64,000 bases of DNA, taken from JBGMEA01 sp963674555. GTDB taxonomy: Bacteria > Bacillota > Clostridia > Eubacteriales > Anaerofustaceae. Below the pieces are notes generated by a model. The model had not been told where the DNA came from and searched no databases. It was given only the letters and a program-made list of their open reading frames with translations. The stretch is from the NCBI GenBank assembly GCA_963674555.1, contig OY771429.1, forward strand, positions 868,001 to 932,000, given 5' to 3'. This document shows positions 9,182 to 16,976 of this stretch, one piece after another; within the stretch, counting starts at the first letter, position 1, and each line of letters opens with the position of its first letter. A program made the position numbers and the translations under genes.

Positions 9182-9235
9182 TACTATACGCGTATAGTAT
9201 ATTTGTATTATATGGTATAAATATGATTTTGTCAA
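9182..9235 (-). promoter_or_regulatory. Promoter and TetR-type operator of the transporter operon
   Basis: On the minus strand, TTGACA (9235-9230), a 17-nt spacer and TATAAT (9212-9207) form a consensus sigma-A promoter. Directly after the predicted start point lies a perfect 18-bp palindrome at 9182-9199 with core ACTATACG/CGTATAGT. This is the layout of a repressor site for the divergently encoded TetR protein. A shorter related palindrome, ATAGTA-A-TACTAT (9317-9329), covers the start of the tetR gene itself, suggesting autoregulation. Confidence 0.8.
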
Positions 9236-9327
9236 TATGCTCGGGTAAAAAATAGAATATTGTTAACAGATTATAAAAACATTGTGTTTAGGGATTCTTT
9301 TAGCGAAAATTATGTTATAGTAATACT

Positions 9328-9990
9328 ATGTTAAATGAAGAAACAACCATATTTAATCGAGATAAGATCATTGAAACGGCACGAAAACTTTTTTATGAGA
9401 GCGGATACAGCCAAACTTCGTTTCGAAATATCGCCGAGGCTTGTGAGATTACCAAGGGATTGATCACATACCATTTTGACTCAAAAGCCAATCTTGCAAA
9501 AGAAGTGATCTATATTTATAATCTTGAAATAAAAAATGCAGTTGAGGAGAAAATCTTATTATTGCATGAAGATTATAATGCTTTGATAAACATGGTCGTA
9601 GAAGCACTCGTGCTGAATGAGATGTACCAACAAGACAAGTATGCCCTCCGATTTTTTTTGGACTACTTAGACAGCGGATTCGGCAATCAGTATATCGATG
9701 GTTTTGCCGGATTTTATAAGATGATCGACAGACAATATCAATTCAAAAAAAGCGATACGGAATATAAAATGCTTTGTACTTCTCAAATGTTCACTGCTCT
9801 ATCTTTGGTCTATTCTTTCTTTTCGGGAAACTTGGATTGTACCTTTGAAGAGTATGTTGAATTTAGTTTAAAATTACAACTGAAGATTTTAGGACTTTCT
9901 GAAAATGAACAATGTTCAGTTTATAGTCACGGTTCGGAGTTGCGGGAAAAAATTGATTATAGTATACAACCTTATTTTAAAGTCATTTGA
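9328..9990 (+). CDS. TetR-family regulator of the methyltransferase island
   Basis: A 220-residue TetR/AcrR regulator. The N-terminal helix-turn-helix (residues about 12-58) contains the family pattern SFRNIAEACEITKGLITYHF; the C-terminal half is a ligand-binding helical domain. It is divergent from the MFS/URO-D operon, with a perfect palindrome at that operon's start site. No Shine-Dalgarno precedes the ATG: the upstream bases are TTATAGTAATACT, and TATAGT ends only 6 nt before the start, so the mRNA may be leaderless or nearly so. The likely inducer is the methylated substrate or its demethylated product. Confidence 0.88.
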   Translation: MLNEETTIFNRDKIIETARKLFYESGYSQTSFRNIAEACEITKGLITYHFDSKANLAKEVIYIYNLEIKNAVEEKILLLHEDYNALINMVVEALVLNEMYQQDKYALRFFLDYLDSGFGNQYIDGFAGFYKMIDRQYQFKKSDTEYKMLCTSQMFTALSLVYSFFSGNLDCTFEEYVEFSLKLQLKILGLSENEQCSVYSHGSELREKIDYSIQPYFKVI

Positions 9991-10006
9991 TCAGAAAATT
10001 AGTAAA

Positions 10007-10042
10007 ATAAAAAAAGAGACTGTTTTGAAGCAGTCTCTTTTA
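10007..10042. terminator. Bidirectional terminator (tetR / metF)
   Basis: AAAAGAGACTG and CAGTCTCTTTT flank an 8-nt loop, with A-rich and T-rich ends on both sides, between the convergent tetR and metF genes. Confidence 0.9.
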
Positions 10043-10062
10043 ATATAGATCTTTGTTCTTTC

Positions 10063-10944
10063 TTATTTGATGCCTGATTGTTCAAGAACAGCAGGAACTT
10101 TGGATTCCCAACCTAGTGCCATGATATGTACGCCGTCACAATAATCTTTACATTCTTTGATAATACGTGAAGCGATCTCGATACCGGTAATACCGGCTTT
10201 GGTTTTTTCTTTGTCTGCTCTCAATTCATCGAGCATTTCATCCGGTACAGTGATACCGGCAACGTTGTCTCTCATGTATTTGACCATTCCTGCATTCTTC
10301 GGAATGACAACACCAAGTTGAACAGGTACGCCGAATTGTTTTGCTTTTTCCATGAATTTGACGAATTTTTCAGATTCAAACACTACCTGTGTTTGGAAAA
10401 ATTCAGCGCCGGCTCTTACTTTGGCTTCCATTTTCGCCAGTTGTGCATCAATAGAATCGCTGCAAGGTGATACAACTGCACCTTTCGCGAAAGTCGGTGC
10501 TTCCCCGTCAAGAGGATTCCCTGCTAGATCGAATCCTTCTTCAAAACGTTTGAAAAGATGAAGTAATGATACTGAATCCAAGTCAAATACAGGTTTTGCT
10601 TGTGGATTGTCGCCTAATGAAGTGTAGTCTCCCGTAAGACATAATACATTATCTACACCGAATAAGGCTGCTCCGAGGATATCTGATTGTAAAGCCAATC
10701 GATTTCTGTCTCGGCATGTGATCTGGAAGATCGGATTTAATCCGGCATCTTTCATCACTTTACAAGTAGGCAAAGAGCCAAGTCTCATAACTGAAGATTG
10801 ATTATCTGTTACATTTACAGCTGTGATATCTTTTAAATATTCTTGAGCTTCATGTACCAATTCATCAATGTTAAACCCTTTTGGTGGCCCAACTTCTGCA
10901 GTAACTACAAATTCGCCACGTTTAAAAGCGTCGGTTATTTTCAT
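10063..10944 (-). CDS. metF: Methylene-THF reductase catalytic subunit
   Basis: A 293-residue TIM-barrel flavoprotein that reduces methylene-THF to methyl-THF. It starts MKITDAFKRGEFVVTAEVGP; the Glu of AEVGPPKG and the LCLTGDYTSLGD segment match the MetF folate/FAD site. It is the last gene of the rnfC2-metV-metF operon, the arrangement of the NADH-dependent MetFV-RnfC2 complex described from Acetobacterium woodii. It acts in the cytoplasm in the Wood-Ljungdahl methyl branch, in either direction depending on growth substrate. A methyl-consuming direction is plausible here given the demethylase island next door. Confidence 0.94.
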   Translation of the reverse strand: MKITDAFKRGEFVVTAEVGPPKGFNIDELVHEAQEYLKDITAVNVTDNQSSVMRLGSLPTCKVMKDAGLNPIFQITCRDRNRLALQSDILGAALFGVDNVLCLTGDYTSLGDNPQAKPVFDLDSVSLLHLFKRFEEGFDLAGNPLDGEAPTFAKGAVVSPCSDSIDAQLAKMEAKVRAGAEFFQTQVVFESEKFVKFMEKAKQFGVPVQLGVVIPKNAGMVKYMRDNVAGITVPDEMLDELRADKEKTKAGITGIEIASRIIKECKDYCDGVHIMALGWESKVPAVLEQSGIK

Positions 10945-10986
10945 AATTTTTTCTCCTAATCGTTATTGTTTAATAAGTGTTTATTT

Positions 10987-11592
10987 CTATTCCGCATCCG
11001 GATTTGTAAATTTGCGAATCTGAACCGGGAATTTTAAGACATCCAATCGATTCATTTGTGCAAGTCTGCGATAAATGCGTTCCCATCCGCAGTCCATTTC
11101 TTTGGATACTTCGCATTTTCCATCTTTTGCGCCGCCGCATTGTCCGTTTACTAAGCCTTTAGAGCAAGCTGTTATCGGGCAAATACCGCCGGTAAGATTC
11201 AAATAACATTCTCCACATTGTGCACAATCATATTCTAAAGGTGTTACGCCTTGGAAACCGGGTAACGGATATGTGTCACAACCCGCGAAGACTTTTTTAT
11301 CTTCCAAATATTTTGCAACAGTTTGAACACCGACACCGCATGAAAAGACCAATACAGTGTCAGCTTCGCTGATCGTATCCATATATTTTTCAAGTTGAAC
11401 TTCAAGGTTGTCAGTATTACATATATAATCACGCGTAACGATTGCTGTTACATTTGGGAGCTCTTTTTGTAACTCATTTGCTTCAGATTCAGGAAAATAT
11501 ACTTCTTTACATCCGTGACAATTAATGATAAATGTTTTACCGGCTGCTAAAGATTCGATCGCTTCCTGATCTTTAAGTTGAGTAATTAACAT
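10987..11592 (-). CDS. metV: Methylene-THF reductase zinc/Fe-S subunit MetV
   Basis: A 201-residue Cys-rich subunit that partners MetF. The C-terminal half has the cluster CAQCGECYLNLTGGICPITAC followed by GQCGG, GKCEV and MDCGW, the MetV signature. The N-terminal half resembles a CoA-reductase/hydrogenase-associated Rossmann domain with FSCGVGVQTVAKY. It lies 1 nt after rnfC2 and 42 nt before metF, so coupled translation with rnfC2 is likely. The same module occurs again as the N-terminal third of RnfC2, so the two arose by duplication. Confidence 0.92.
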   Translation of the reverse strand: MLITQLKDQEAIESLAAGKTFIINCHGCKEVYFPESEANELQKELPNVTAIVTRDYICNTDNLEVQLEKYMDTISEADTVLVFSCGVGVQTVAKYLEDKKVFAGCDTYPLPGFQGVTPLEYDCAQCGECYLNLTGGICPITACSKGLVNGQCGGAKDGKCEVSKEMDCGWERIYRRLAQMNRLDVLKFPVQIRKFTNPDAE

Positions 11593-11593
11593 A

Positions 11594-13558
11594 TTAGTTG
11601 GCCTCCCTTATCAGTTTTTTGCCAAACTTGATCAGATTGACAAGCGGGATTTTCGATGAACAAATATACTGGCAGGATCCGCATTCGATACAGTCCATGA
11701 TATTTTGTTCAGCAAGCCCTTCGAGATTGCCTGATCCCGAATATTTACTGAAATAAAGCGGTTTTAACATCATCGGACAAACATCCGCACAACGTCCACA
11801 CTTGATACATTCAATTGGTTCGGACGTAACGGTTTCGATTGCGATGATACCATTTGTCGCTTTAATGATCGGAACATCGAAATTAGTGGGTTCAAAGCCC
11901 ATCATCGGACCACCCAACTTGATTGTCGTATCTTCTTCTTTGATAACACCACCGCAATACTCAATGAGTTCTCCGATCGGTGTGCCGATCTTAACGTTGA
12001 AGTTGCCGGGTTTGTTGATTCTTTCGCCTGTTACCGTAACAATACGTTCGATCAAAGGCATCCCGGTTTGAATTGCATCTGAGATAGCTTTCACTGTACT
12101 TACATTACATACAACAGCTCCTACATCACATGGCAATCCGCCGCACGGAACTTCTCTTTGCAATACGCGTTTGATAAGCATTTTTTCAGCACCTTGCGGA
12201 TATTTTGTTTTCGCAACAACAACTTCGATATTTTCCATATCAGCTGTTTTAGCTTCCAATATTTCGATAGCTTCAGGTTTATTATCTTCTACTGCTATAA
12301 CACCTTTCGGTGCGCCTGTCGCTTTCAAAGAAGCAAGTAAACCGAAGATCACATCATCGGCATATTCTACCATCAGTCTGTCATCAGCCGTCAACAACGG
12401 TTCACATTCACAACCGTTAAGGATAACGACATCCACAGGGTTCGGTACTTTCAATTTAACTGCTGTCGGGAAGCCTGCACCACCCATTCCGACGATACCT
12501 TTATCACGTACGATTTCGATAATATCTTCAGCAGACAAACTATCCAAAGTTCCTGCAGGTTTTACCGATTCGTCTAAGGTGTTTTTACCGTCAGATTCAA
12601 TAACTACCGATAATACTTCAGCTCCGCTGGTCGGATGAATCCTCGGTTCTATCGCTATGACAGTCCCGCTGACACTTGCATGCGCTGAAGCGCTGACAAC
12701 GCCGTCTGCTTCGGCAATTTTTTGTCCTACTTTTACTTGATCATTGACTTCTACGATAGGTTTAGCGTAAGCTCCTATATGTTGACTAACGGGGATCACG
12801 GCAACTTTCGGAGCCGGGAAATCCACTAAAGCAATATGTTCGCTGTATTCTTTGTTTTCTGTCGGATGAATACCGCCATAATAACCTTCGAATCGTCCTT
12901 CACGAACAGATTTTACATAAGCATTGATAAGATTATAATTTACTTTTGAGTAATCACGTAGTTGGACCGGTTGTTGCAGTTCCGCAACGCGACCCTGACT
13001 TTCCATTTTTTGATATATCTTCAACCAACCGCAATCCATTTCGGGATCAACTTCGCATTTACCGTTTTTCTCTCCGCCGCATTGTCCGTTGAGCAGACCT
13101 TTTGAACAGTCTACAACAGGACAAATACCGCCTGTTAGATTCAAATAGCACTGACCGCAAGCATCACACTTGATTTCGGTCAAGGCCATCCCGTGTTTAC
13201 CTCTGCGCATGATCGAATCAGCCGCAGCATATACGGGTTTGTCCAATTCATCAGCCATAGTTTGGATACCCAAACCACAGGAGATCACGAATACGTTTTC
13301 GGCATCCGCAGGAATTTTCGATTCCAGTGTTTTCAGTGTCGTTGTTTTATTGCACAAGAAATCTATTTTTGCGCAACCAACGATGGTTTTACCCTGTCCG
13401 GTGGCAATTTCTTCCAATTGAGCGCATTCAGGCTCATCGGAAAGTTCGAATTCTTTAAAACATTTGTTACAGGCAATGACGAACAGGTTATCCTTGCCCT
13501 CAAGAAGAGATACTAATTCATCTTCTTTTTTCAGTTTAAATTTGGTGTAATCTACCAA
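11594..13558 (-). CDS. rnfC2: RnfC2: NADH-linked subunit of methylene-THF reductase with MetV-like N-domain
   Basis: A 654-residue fusion. Residues about 1-205 repeat the MetV architecture (CDACGQCYLNLTGGICPVVD, GQCGGEKNGKC, MDCGW). Residues about 230-654 are RnfC-like: a lipoyl-type swivel domain, the NADH/FMN module with GKGIVGMGGAGFPTAVKL-type residues, and two C-terminal [4Fe-4S] motifs, CIKCGRCADVCP and CIECGSCQYICS. In Acetobacterium woodii, RnfC2 feeds electrons from NADH to MetFV. It is first in the operon, behind a consensus promoter at 13687-13715. There are no membrane segments, so it is a soluble enzyme rather than the Rnf pump. Confidence 0.92.
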   Translation of the reverse strand: MVDYTKFKLKKEDELVSLLEGKDNLFVIACNKCFKEFELSDEPECAQLEEIATGQGKTIVGCAKIDFLCNKTTTLKTLESKIPADAENVFVISCGLGIQTMADELDKPVYAAADSIMRRGKHGMALTEIKCDACGQCYLNLTGGICPVVDCSKGLLNGQCGGEKNGKCEVDPEMDCGWLKIYQKMESQGRVAELQQPVQLRDYSKVNYNLINAYVKSVREGRFEGYYGGIHPTENKEYSEHIALVDFPAPKVAVIPVSQHIGAYAKPIVEVNDQVKVGQKIAEADGVVSASAHASVSGTVIAIEPRIHPTSGAEVLSVVIESDGKNTLDESVKPAGTLDSLSAEDIIEIVRDKGIVGMGGAGFPTAVKLKVPNPVDVVILNGCECEPLLTADDRLMVEYADDVIFGLLASLKATGAPKGVIAVEDNKPEAIEILEAKTADMENIEVVVAKTKYPQGAEKMLIKRVLQREVPCGGLPCDVGAVVCNVSTVKAISDAIQTGMPLIERIVTVTGERINKPGNFNVKIGTPIGELIEYCGGVIKEEDTTIKLGGPMMGFEPTNFDVPIIKATNGIIAIETVTSEPIECIKCGRCADVCPMMLKPLYFSKYSGSGNLEGLAEQNIMDCIECGSCQYICSSKIPLVNLIKFGKKLIREAN

Positions 13559-13686
13559 TTAAGCGAACCTCCTATAACTTTTTTCTTTGCTTTGCTTATG
13601 TAAGGACTCTAATTTGAATAAAAAGAGCCTACCGTAGAGAAAATGAGAAGTATTGCAGAATTTTACACAGGCTAAACGTCCTTTCT

Positions 13687-13715
13687 ATTGTACTTATTGG
13701 GAGTGACTTTGTCAA
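13687..13715 (-). promoter_or_regulatory. Promoter of rnfC2-metV-metF
   Basis: On the minus strand: TTGACA (13715-13710), a 17-nt spacer, TACAAT (13692-13687). This gives a leader of about 120 nt before rnfC2. I see no known riboswitch in that leader. Confidence 0.75.
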
Positions 13716-13811
13716 TCATTATTGGGAATCATTCCGCTTGAATAAAGATAATAATCCAACCATACGCACCTTTATTGCAAATTGCACTTTAAAACATGAA
13801 TTATTGTGATA

Positions 13812-13853
13812 AAAAAGAAAAAACGATGATTTGATTCAAAAATCAAATCATCA
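13812..13853 (-). terminator. Terminator of the RsgI-domain lipoprotein gene
   Basis: A perfect 12-bp stem (GATGATTTGATT/AATCAAATCATC) with a short loop, followed on the minus strand by GTTTTTTCTTTTTT. Confidence 0.9.
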
Positions 13854-13884
13854 TTGATACCCATTAATCTATCCAAATGATCAA

Positions 13885-15066
13885 CTAGTCTTCTTCACTA
13901 TTTTCTTGATCATCGTCTTGATCTGTAGATTTATCTTTAACCTTTTTATTATTTGGCTTTGTTACTTCCTCTTTGTCTTGACCTACATCTTCATCATCGT
14001 CTTCGTCTTCATCGTCGTCTTCGACTAAGAATTCATTCATAAACTCGCCAAAATCATCATCAATATCGATTTCTTCCGCAAGAATAGCATCCAAGAAGAT
14101 ATCCAAAACTTCTTCAGATATACCTGTCTCAGCTACTGCAGCTTTAAACTCGGTTCTGGCCGTTTCGATTTTAGCATACATTGCATCAAGGTTTCCTTCA
14201 TACTCAGCCAGCATTTGCAATTTCTGTTCGTCCAGCTTTTGTTGAAGTTCGACTTTATCCCCTTTTCGATATTCTTCACGCAGCGCTTTTACTGTGATCA
14301 AATATTGATCTTTCAACGCTTTAAATTCAGCTTGGAATTGTTTTTTAGCAGCTTTAACTGTGTCCTTAAAGGTTGCTAACGCAGGTTTAATGATCTGATG
14401 TTGTTCAGCTGTAACGGATTCAATACCGTACATGCTGTATTCGTAACGATCGTCATCCAAAGAATAATCGATATACTCAAACATTTCATTTAATACTTTT
14501 AGTTTTAGTGAACCATATAGTTCAATTGCTTCCTCAAGTGTGATCCCTTCATTTTCAGAGATCGCTTGCAAGATCAAATATCTACCTGCAGACAGGTTAT
14601 ATGAATCTGCCATTGCAACAACTTCCGCAGTAGTTTGTGTTGTTTGCACTTCACACTTTTTATCATTTTCATTCAAAGTATTTTTAACATACTCTTTAAC
14701 TTGTTTTGCGATCTTCTCTTCATATTCGGCATCACTCGCTATAGCGATCAATAGATAAGCCTCATCTTCAAATCCAGTAATATAGCCAAGATCTATCAAT
14801 TCTTGAATGATGAGATCCATCGCTTCTTCCGAGCTCAACCCAATGACATTTACATTAAGTATCAACTCTTGCCCATCATCATTGTACGCTTTTACAGCCG
14901 TAACGATGTCATCTTCGATCGCGATCGAAATACTTGGATTGATATCCATTGATATCAAATATTTCATCTTTACTGCTTGAGTTTGACTCTTTGACGCACA
15001 CCCTGAAAAGATCAGCAGAGGGATCATTAAAATGATCAATACTTTTGTTAATTTAGTGTTTCTCAT
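13885..15066 (-). CDS. Secreted lipoprotein with RsgI-type middle domain
   Basis: A 393-residue lipoprotein with signal peptide and lipobox LLIFSGC. Residues about 35-130 carry YLISMDINPSISIAIED...VTAVKAYNDDGQ...SSEEAMDLIIQELI, the hallmark of the extracytoplasmic middle domain of RsgI-type anti-sigma factors. The N-terminal cytoplasmic anti-sigma domain and transmembrane anchor of true RsgI are missing, and no sigma-I gene is adjacent. The middle is helical with Lys/Glu-rich coiled-coil character; the last 70 residues are a D/E-rich tail. I choose the ATG at 15064-15066, 8 nt from AGGAG; the ATG at 15072 is only 2 nt away. The gene is preceded by a c-di-GMP-I riboswitch. Confidence 0.82.
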   Translation of the reverse strand: MRNTKLTKVLIILMIPLLIFSGCASKSQTQAVKMKYLISMDINPSISIAIEDDIVTAVKAYNDDGQELILNVNVIGLSSEEAMDLIIQELIDLGYITGFEDEAYLLIAIASDAEYEEKIAKQVKEYVKNTLNENDKKCEVQTTQTTAEVVAMADSYNLSAGRYLILQAISENEGITLEEAIELYGSLKLKVLNEMFEYIDYSLDDDRYEYSMYGIESVTAEQHQIIKPALATFKDTVKAAKKQFQAEFKALKDQYLITVKALREEYRKGDKVELQQKLDEQKLQMLAEYEGNLDAMYAKIETARTEFKAAVAETGISEEVLDIFLDAILAEEIDIDDDFGEFMNEFLVEDDDEDEDDDEDVGQDKEEVTKPNNKKVKDKSTDQDDDQENSEED

Positions 15067-15073
15067 CGACATT

Positions 15074-15110
15074 TCTCCTAATGTTTATATGCGGAGACAA
15101 AAAAATCTCC
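15074..15110 (-). promoter_or_regulatory. Predicted translational switch between riboswitch and lipoprotein start
   Basis: Three short complementary elements follow the aptamer on the minus strand: GGAGA (15110-15106), TCTCC (15097-15093) and the ribosome site AGGAGA (15079-15074). TCTCC can pair either with the upstream GGAGA or with the ribosome site, so it could hide or release the start. There is no T-tract, which argues for translation control rather than termination. This is my inference from base pairing. Confidence 0.6.
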
Positions 15111-15112
15111 TT

Positions 15113-15192
15113 TTCGGCAACTGGCTACCATAAGACATTTGTCTGTTAGGCCCTTTAGCTTTGCGTCACAATCTTTCGATTGCTTTGCCATT
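15113..15192 (-). ncRNA. Cyclic di-GMP-I (GEMM-I) riboswitch
   Basis: On the minus strand the RNA reads GGCAAAGCAATCGAAAGATT, then GTGACGCAAAGC, GGGCCTAA, and finally ATGGTAGCCAGTTGCCG. These are the conserved parts of the GEMM-I aptamer: the closing stem GGCAA/TTGCC, the GAAA tetraloop hairpin, the invariant GACGCAAAGC, the GGGCCTAA tetraloop-receptor side and the ATGGTAGCC strand. It lies about 40 nt upstream of the RsgI-domain lipoprotein and so should tie that gene to c-di-GMP, the second messenger of motility and surface attachment. Confidence 0.93.
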
Positions 15193-15297
15193 ATCGTTGA
15201 AGATAATATAGATATTGTATCAATCCACAGTGATTTAGTCAAGTTTATACCCATATATATATTGTCATAAATAAAGATTTTAGCACGCAAATTGAAA

Positions 15298-15320
15298 AAA
15301 GACGATAGGTATCGTCTTCG
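15298..15320 (-). terminator. Minus-strand terminator without an obvious gene
   Basis: GAAGACGATA/TATCGTCTTTTTTC on the minus strand forms a terminator-like hairpin followed by six T. Upstream on that strand there is only a short possible coding remnant (15353-15433). Confidence 0.6.
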
Positions 15321-15352
15321 TGGTATGAAGTCTATTTGAAATTTGCGAAAAG

Positions 15353-15433
15353 TTATTGATAAGCAATAACTTCAAAAACAGAACCAACATATCTTTTTTT
15401 CCTAAGATCTGCTTTGCAGATAATATGATTCAC
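15353..15433 (-). pseudogene. Possible gene remnant or microprotein (26 aa)
   Basis: A short minus-strand frame from GTG reads VNHIICKADLRKKRYVGSVF and ends EVIAYQ. It looks like the C-terminal end of a real protein rather than random translation, and a terminator hairpin follows 30 nt later. There is no ribosome site and no longer open frame upstream, so it may be a decayed gene. An inverted repeat (AAGTTATTG/CAATAACTT, 15350-15372) overlaps its end. Low confidence. Confidence 0.25.
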
Positions 15434-15554
15434 GTATCTAAAACGCTAATCGATGTATTTTAATAATTTTGTATTTATTTACACAAATAATATATTTGAA
15501 ATACGCTGTAGTGTTATAATATATCTAAATATTATAGAAAAGGCGGTAAAATAG

Positions 15555-15818
15555 ATGATTATTAGTACAGGCGATTTGAAACAAAATTATGAGATCATCG
15601 ATGTTGTTTTTGCGATGGATTCTCACAAAGGTGGACTGTTCTCTTCAGTCGATCCCAATAAGGCATTTGAGGGTGTAAAAGGTGCGCTCGCTTCCAAATG
15701 TCAAGCAGCCGACGGTGATGCTGTTCTCAACTGTCAATTTGAATACCGCGTCGCAATGGATGGGAAAAAACAAGTTTTGGAAATCTTCGCATACGGAACG
15801 ATCGTAAAACTTGCTTGA
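15555..15818 (+). CDS. Small YbjQ-like (heavy-metal-binding-domain-like) protein
   Basis: An 87-residue cytoplasmic protein. The pattern IISTGDLKQNYEIIDVVFA, a central helix (AFEGVKGALASKCQ) and the C-terminal GDAVLNCQFEY...LEIFAYGTIVKL resemble the YbjQ/PF01906 fold, in which a ferredoxin-like unit ends in AYGTAV. The function of this family is not established despite the heavy-metal name. A TATAAT at 15515-15520 and a GGCGG ribosome site precede it. It stands alone, with no operon partner. Confidence 0.6.
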   Translation: MIISTGDLKQNYEIIDVVFAMDSHKGGLFSSVDPNKAFEGVKGALASKCQAADGDAVLNCQFEYRVAMDGKKQVLEIFAYGTIVKLA

Positions 15819-16057
15819 GTTATAAACTTCCTAATAAGACGACTAAAACCCTTTCAGTTTATTCTGGAAGGGTTTCTTATCTATATATGCGTTGATGTAT
15901 ATAATTGCATGTAAATTTGTACAGAAAACTCAACCAACCCTTTCGTATAACGAAATTTGTGCTATACTGATACGGTACCTTTCGGCTTAGATGTGTGCTT
16001 TGCGCAAGCGAAAGATACAAATCGCTATTATCTTTATTTATAGGAGACCTTATTTTT

Positions 16058-16618
16058 ATGCAAGAACCGACTAAAGAACAAATCAAATTCAAGACCCCTT
16101 ATACCAAAACAGCACAACTCATCCTACTGTCCCAACCGATCGGGCTGATCGCGTTGACGGCGATACTGTATTTACCATTCTTTGCTGTCGTCAGAACGAC
16201 TTATGTATTCGGAAACCTCACGATCATACAATTCGTACCTTTCGTGGTATTGTTATTAATGATCTTCAATTTCCTTTTTTCGTTCAACAAATATCCCTTG
16301 TGGGTCGCGATGGATGAAACAGGCATTAATTACCGTGCTTATTCCAAAGCCAAAACAATGATCCCGTGGGAAGATATTACGGAAGCGGGTATCGTATCCG
16401 ATGCGAACAAACCGAAAAAAAAATATATCTATTTTTCGGTCGAACCCGTCACGGAAGAAGCCAAAGAACGGTTGATGCATATCAATCAGCAGTTCAGGAA
16501 AAGACCGACCGCGTTTATCGTCCTGCACAGCGAAGACACCTTAAAACAGATCGAGCAGTATTATCAAGGCGAGATCAAAGAACTTACCACAAATGAAGAA
16601 GAAAACGACGCAAAATAA
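16058..16618 (+). CDS. Membrane protein with PH-like cytoplasmic domain
   Basis: A 186-residue protein of unknown function. Two hydrophobic helices (about residues 22-48 and 58-80) are followed by a soluble domain with the pattern ALWVAMDETGINYRA-like strand, then MIPWEDITEAGI, the beta-strand/turn arrangement seen in bacterial PH-like membrane proteins. The start ATG at 16058 follows AGGAG at 11 nt; an upstream in-frame start at 15995 has no ribosome site. A palindrome, TTTCGT-ATA-ACGAAA (15942-15956), overlaps its promoter region. A strong terminator follows. Confidence 0.65.
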   Translation: MQEPTKEQIKFKTPYTKTAQLILLSQPIGLIALTAILYLPFFAVVRTTYVFGNLTIIQFVPFVVLLLMIFNFLFSFNKYPLWVAMDETGINYRAYSKAKTMIPWEDITEAGIVSDANKPKKKYIYFSVEPVTEEAKERLMHINQQFRKRPTAFIVLHSEDTLKQIEQYYQGEIKELTTNEEENDAK

Positions 16619-16621
16619 AAG

Positions 16622-16662
16622 AAAACACCTCTTGTCTATAAAGACTTTGAGGTGTTTTTTAT
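16622..16662. terminator. Terminator after membrane protein gene
   Basis: AACACCTC and GAGGTGTTTTTT form a stem with T-tract on the plus strand. The A-rich left side could also serve the convergent gene at 16671. Confidence 0.88.
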
Positions 16663-16670
16663 TGCAATAT

Positions 16671-16976
16671 TTAACGTACCCAAACGAGGATATACAATCC
16701 GAAAAACGCTATGTTGATCAGCGCGTACAGGCTTATCAGCGTTTTTCCGAAATTGTTCCATTTCTTCTTGCGTTTCAACTTCAAATGCAACGCATACGAT
16801 GTGTGGATAATAAACGCGATCTGCGCGATCGGGAACAAATATTTAAAATGTATGAGCGAGGATATCGGCGCTGAAAATAAGCGCAGTTGATTATCGAATC
16901 CCGTAAGGACAAACAGCATAAAGCTGAGTAACAGCACCCATGCCGCGATACGGTCAATTTTCGACATCAGCTTCAT
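16671..16976 (-). CDS. Small heme-type membrane partner of molybdopterin oxidoreductase
   Basis: A 101-residue protein with three hydrophobic helices. His residues sit at helix ends in SSLIHFKYLF and FIIHTSYALHLKL, the placement expected for heme ligation in small cytochrome-b-like anchors. The ATG at 16976 follows GAGGG and overlaps the 3' end of the molybdopterin gene by 23 nt, so the two are translationally coupled. By analogy with MsrP/MsrQ it may pass electrons from the membrane to the Moco lipoprotein. The heme assignment is inference. Confidence 0.6.
   Translation of the reverse strand: MKLMSKIDRIAAWVLLLSFMLFVLTGFDNQLRLFSAPISSLIHFKYLFPIAQIAFIIHTSYALHLKLKRKKKWNNFGKTLISLYALINIAFFGLYILVWVR

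Noticed and set aside
11802..13516. Several open frames antisense to rnfC2 (similar ones lie antisense to rpoB, rpoC, mfd and fhs)
   Set aside because: They are codon-bias shadows of the real genes; no ribosome sites or family patterns.
13885..15066. True RsgI anti-sigma factor
   Set aside because: No cytoplasmic anti-sigma domain, no transmembrane anchor after it, and no sigma-I gene beside it.
15078..15290. 70-residue minus-strand reading frame
   Set aside because: It is a translation across the c-di-GMP riboswitch and its leader; no ribosome site.
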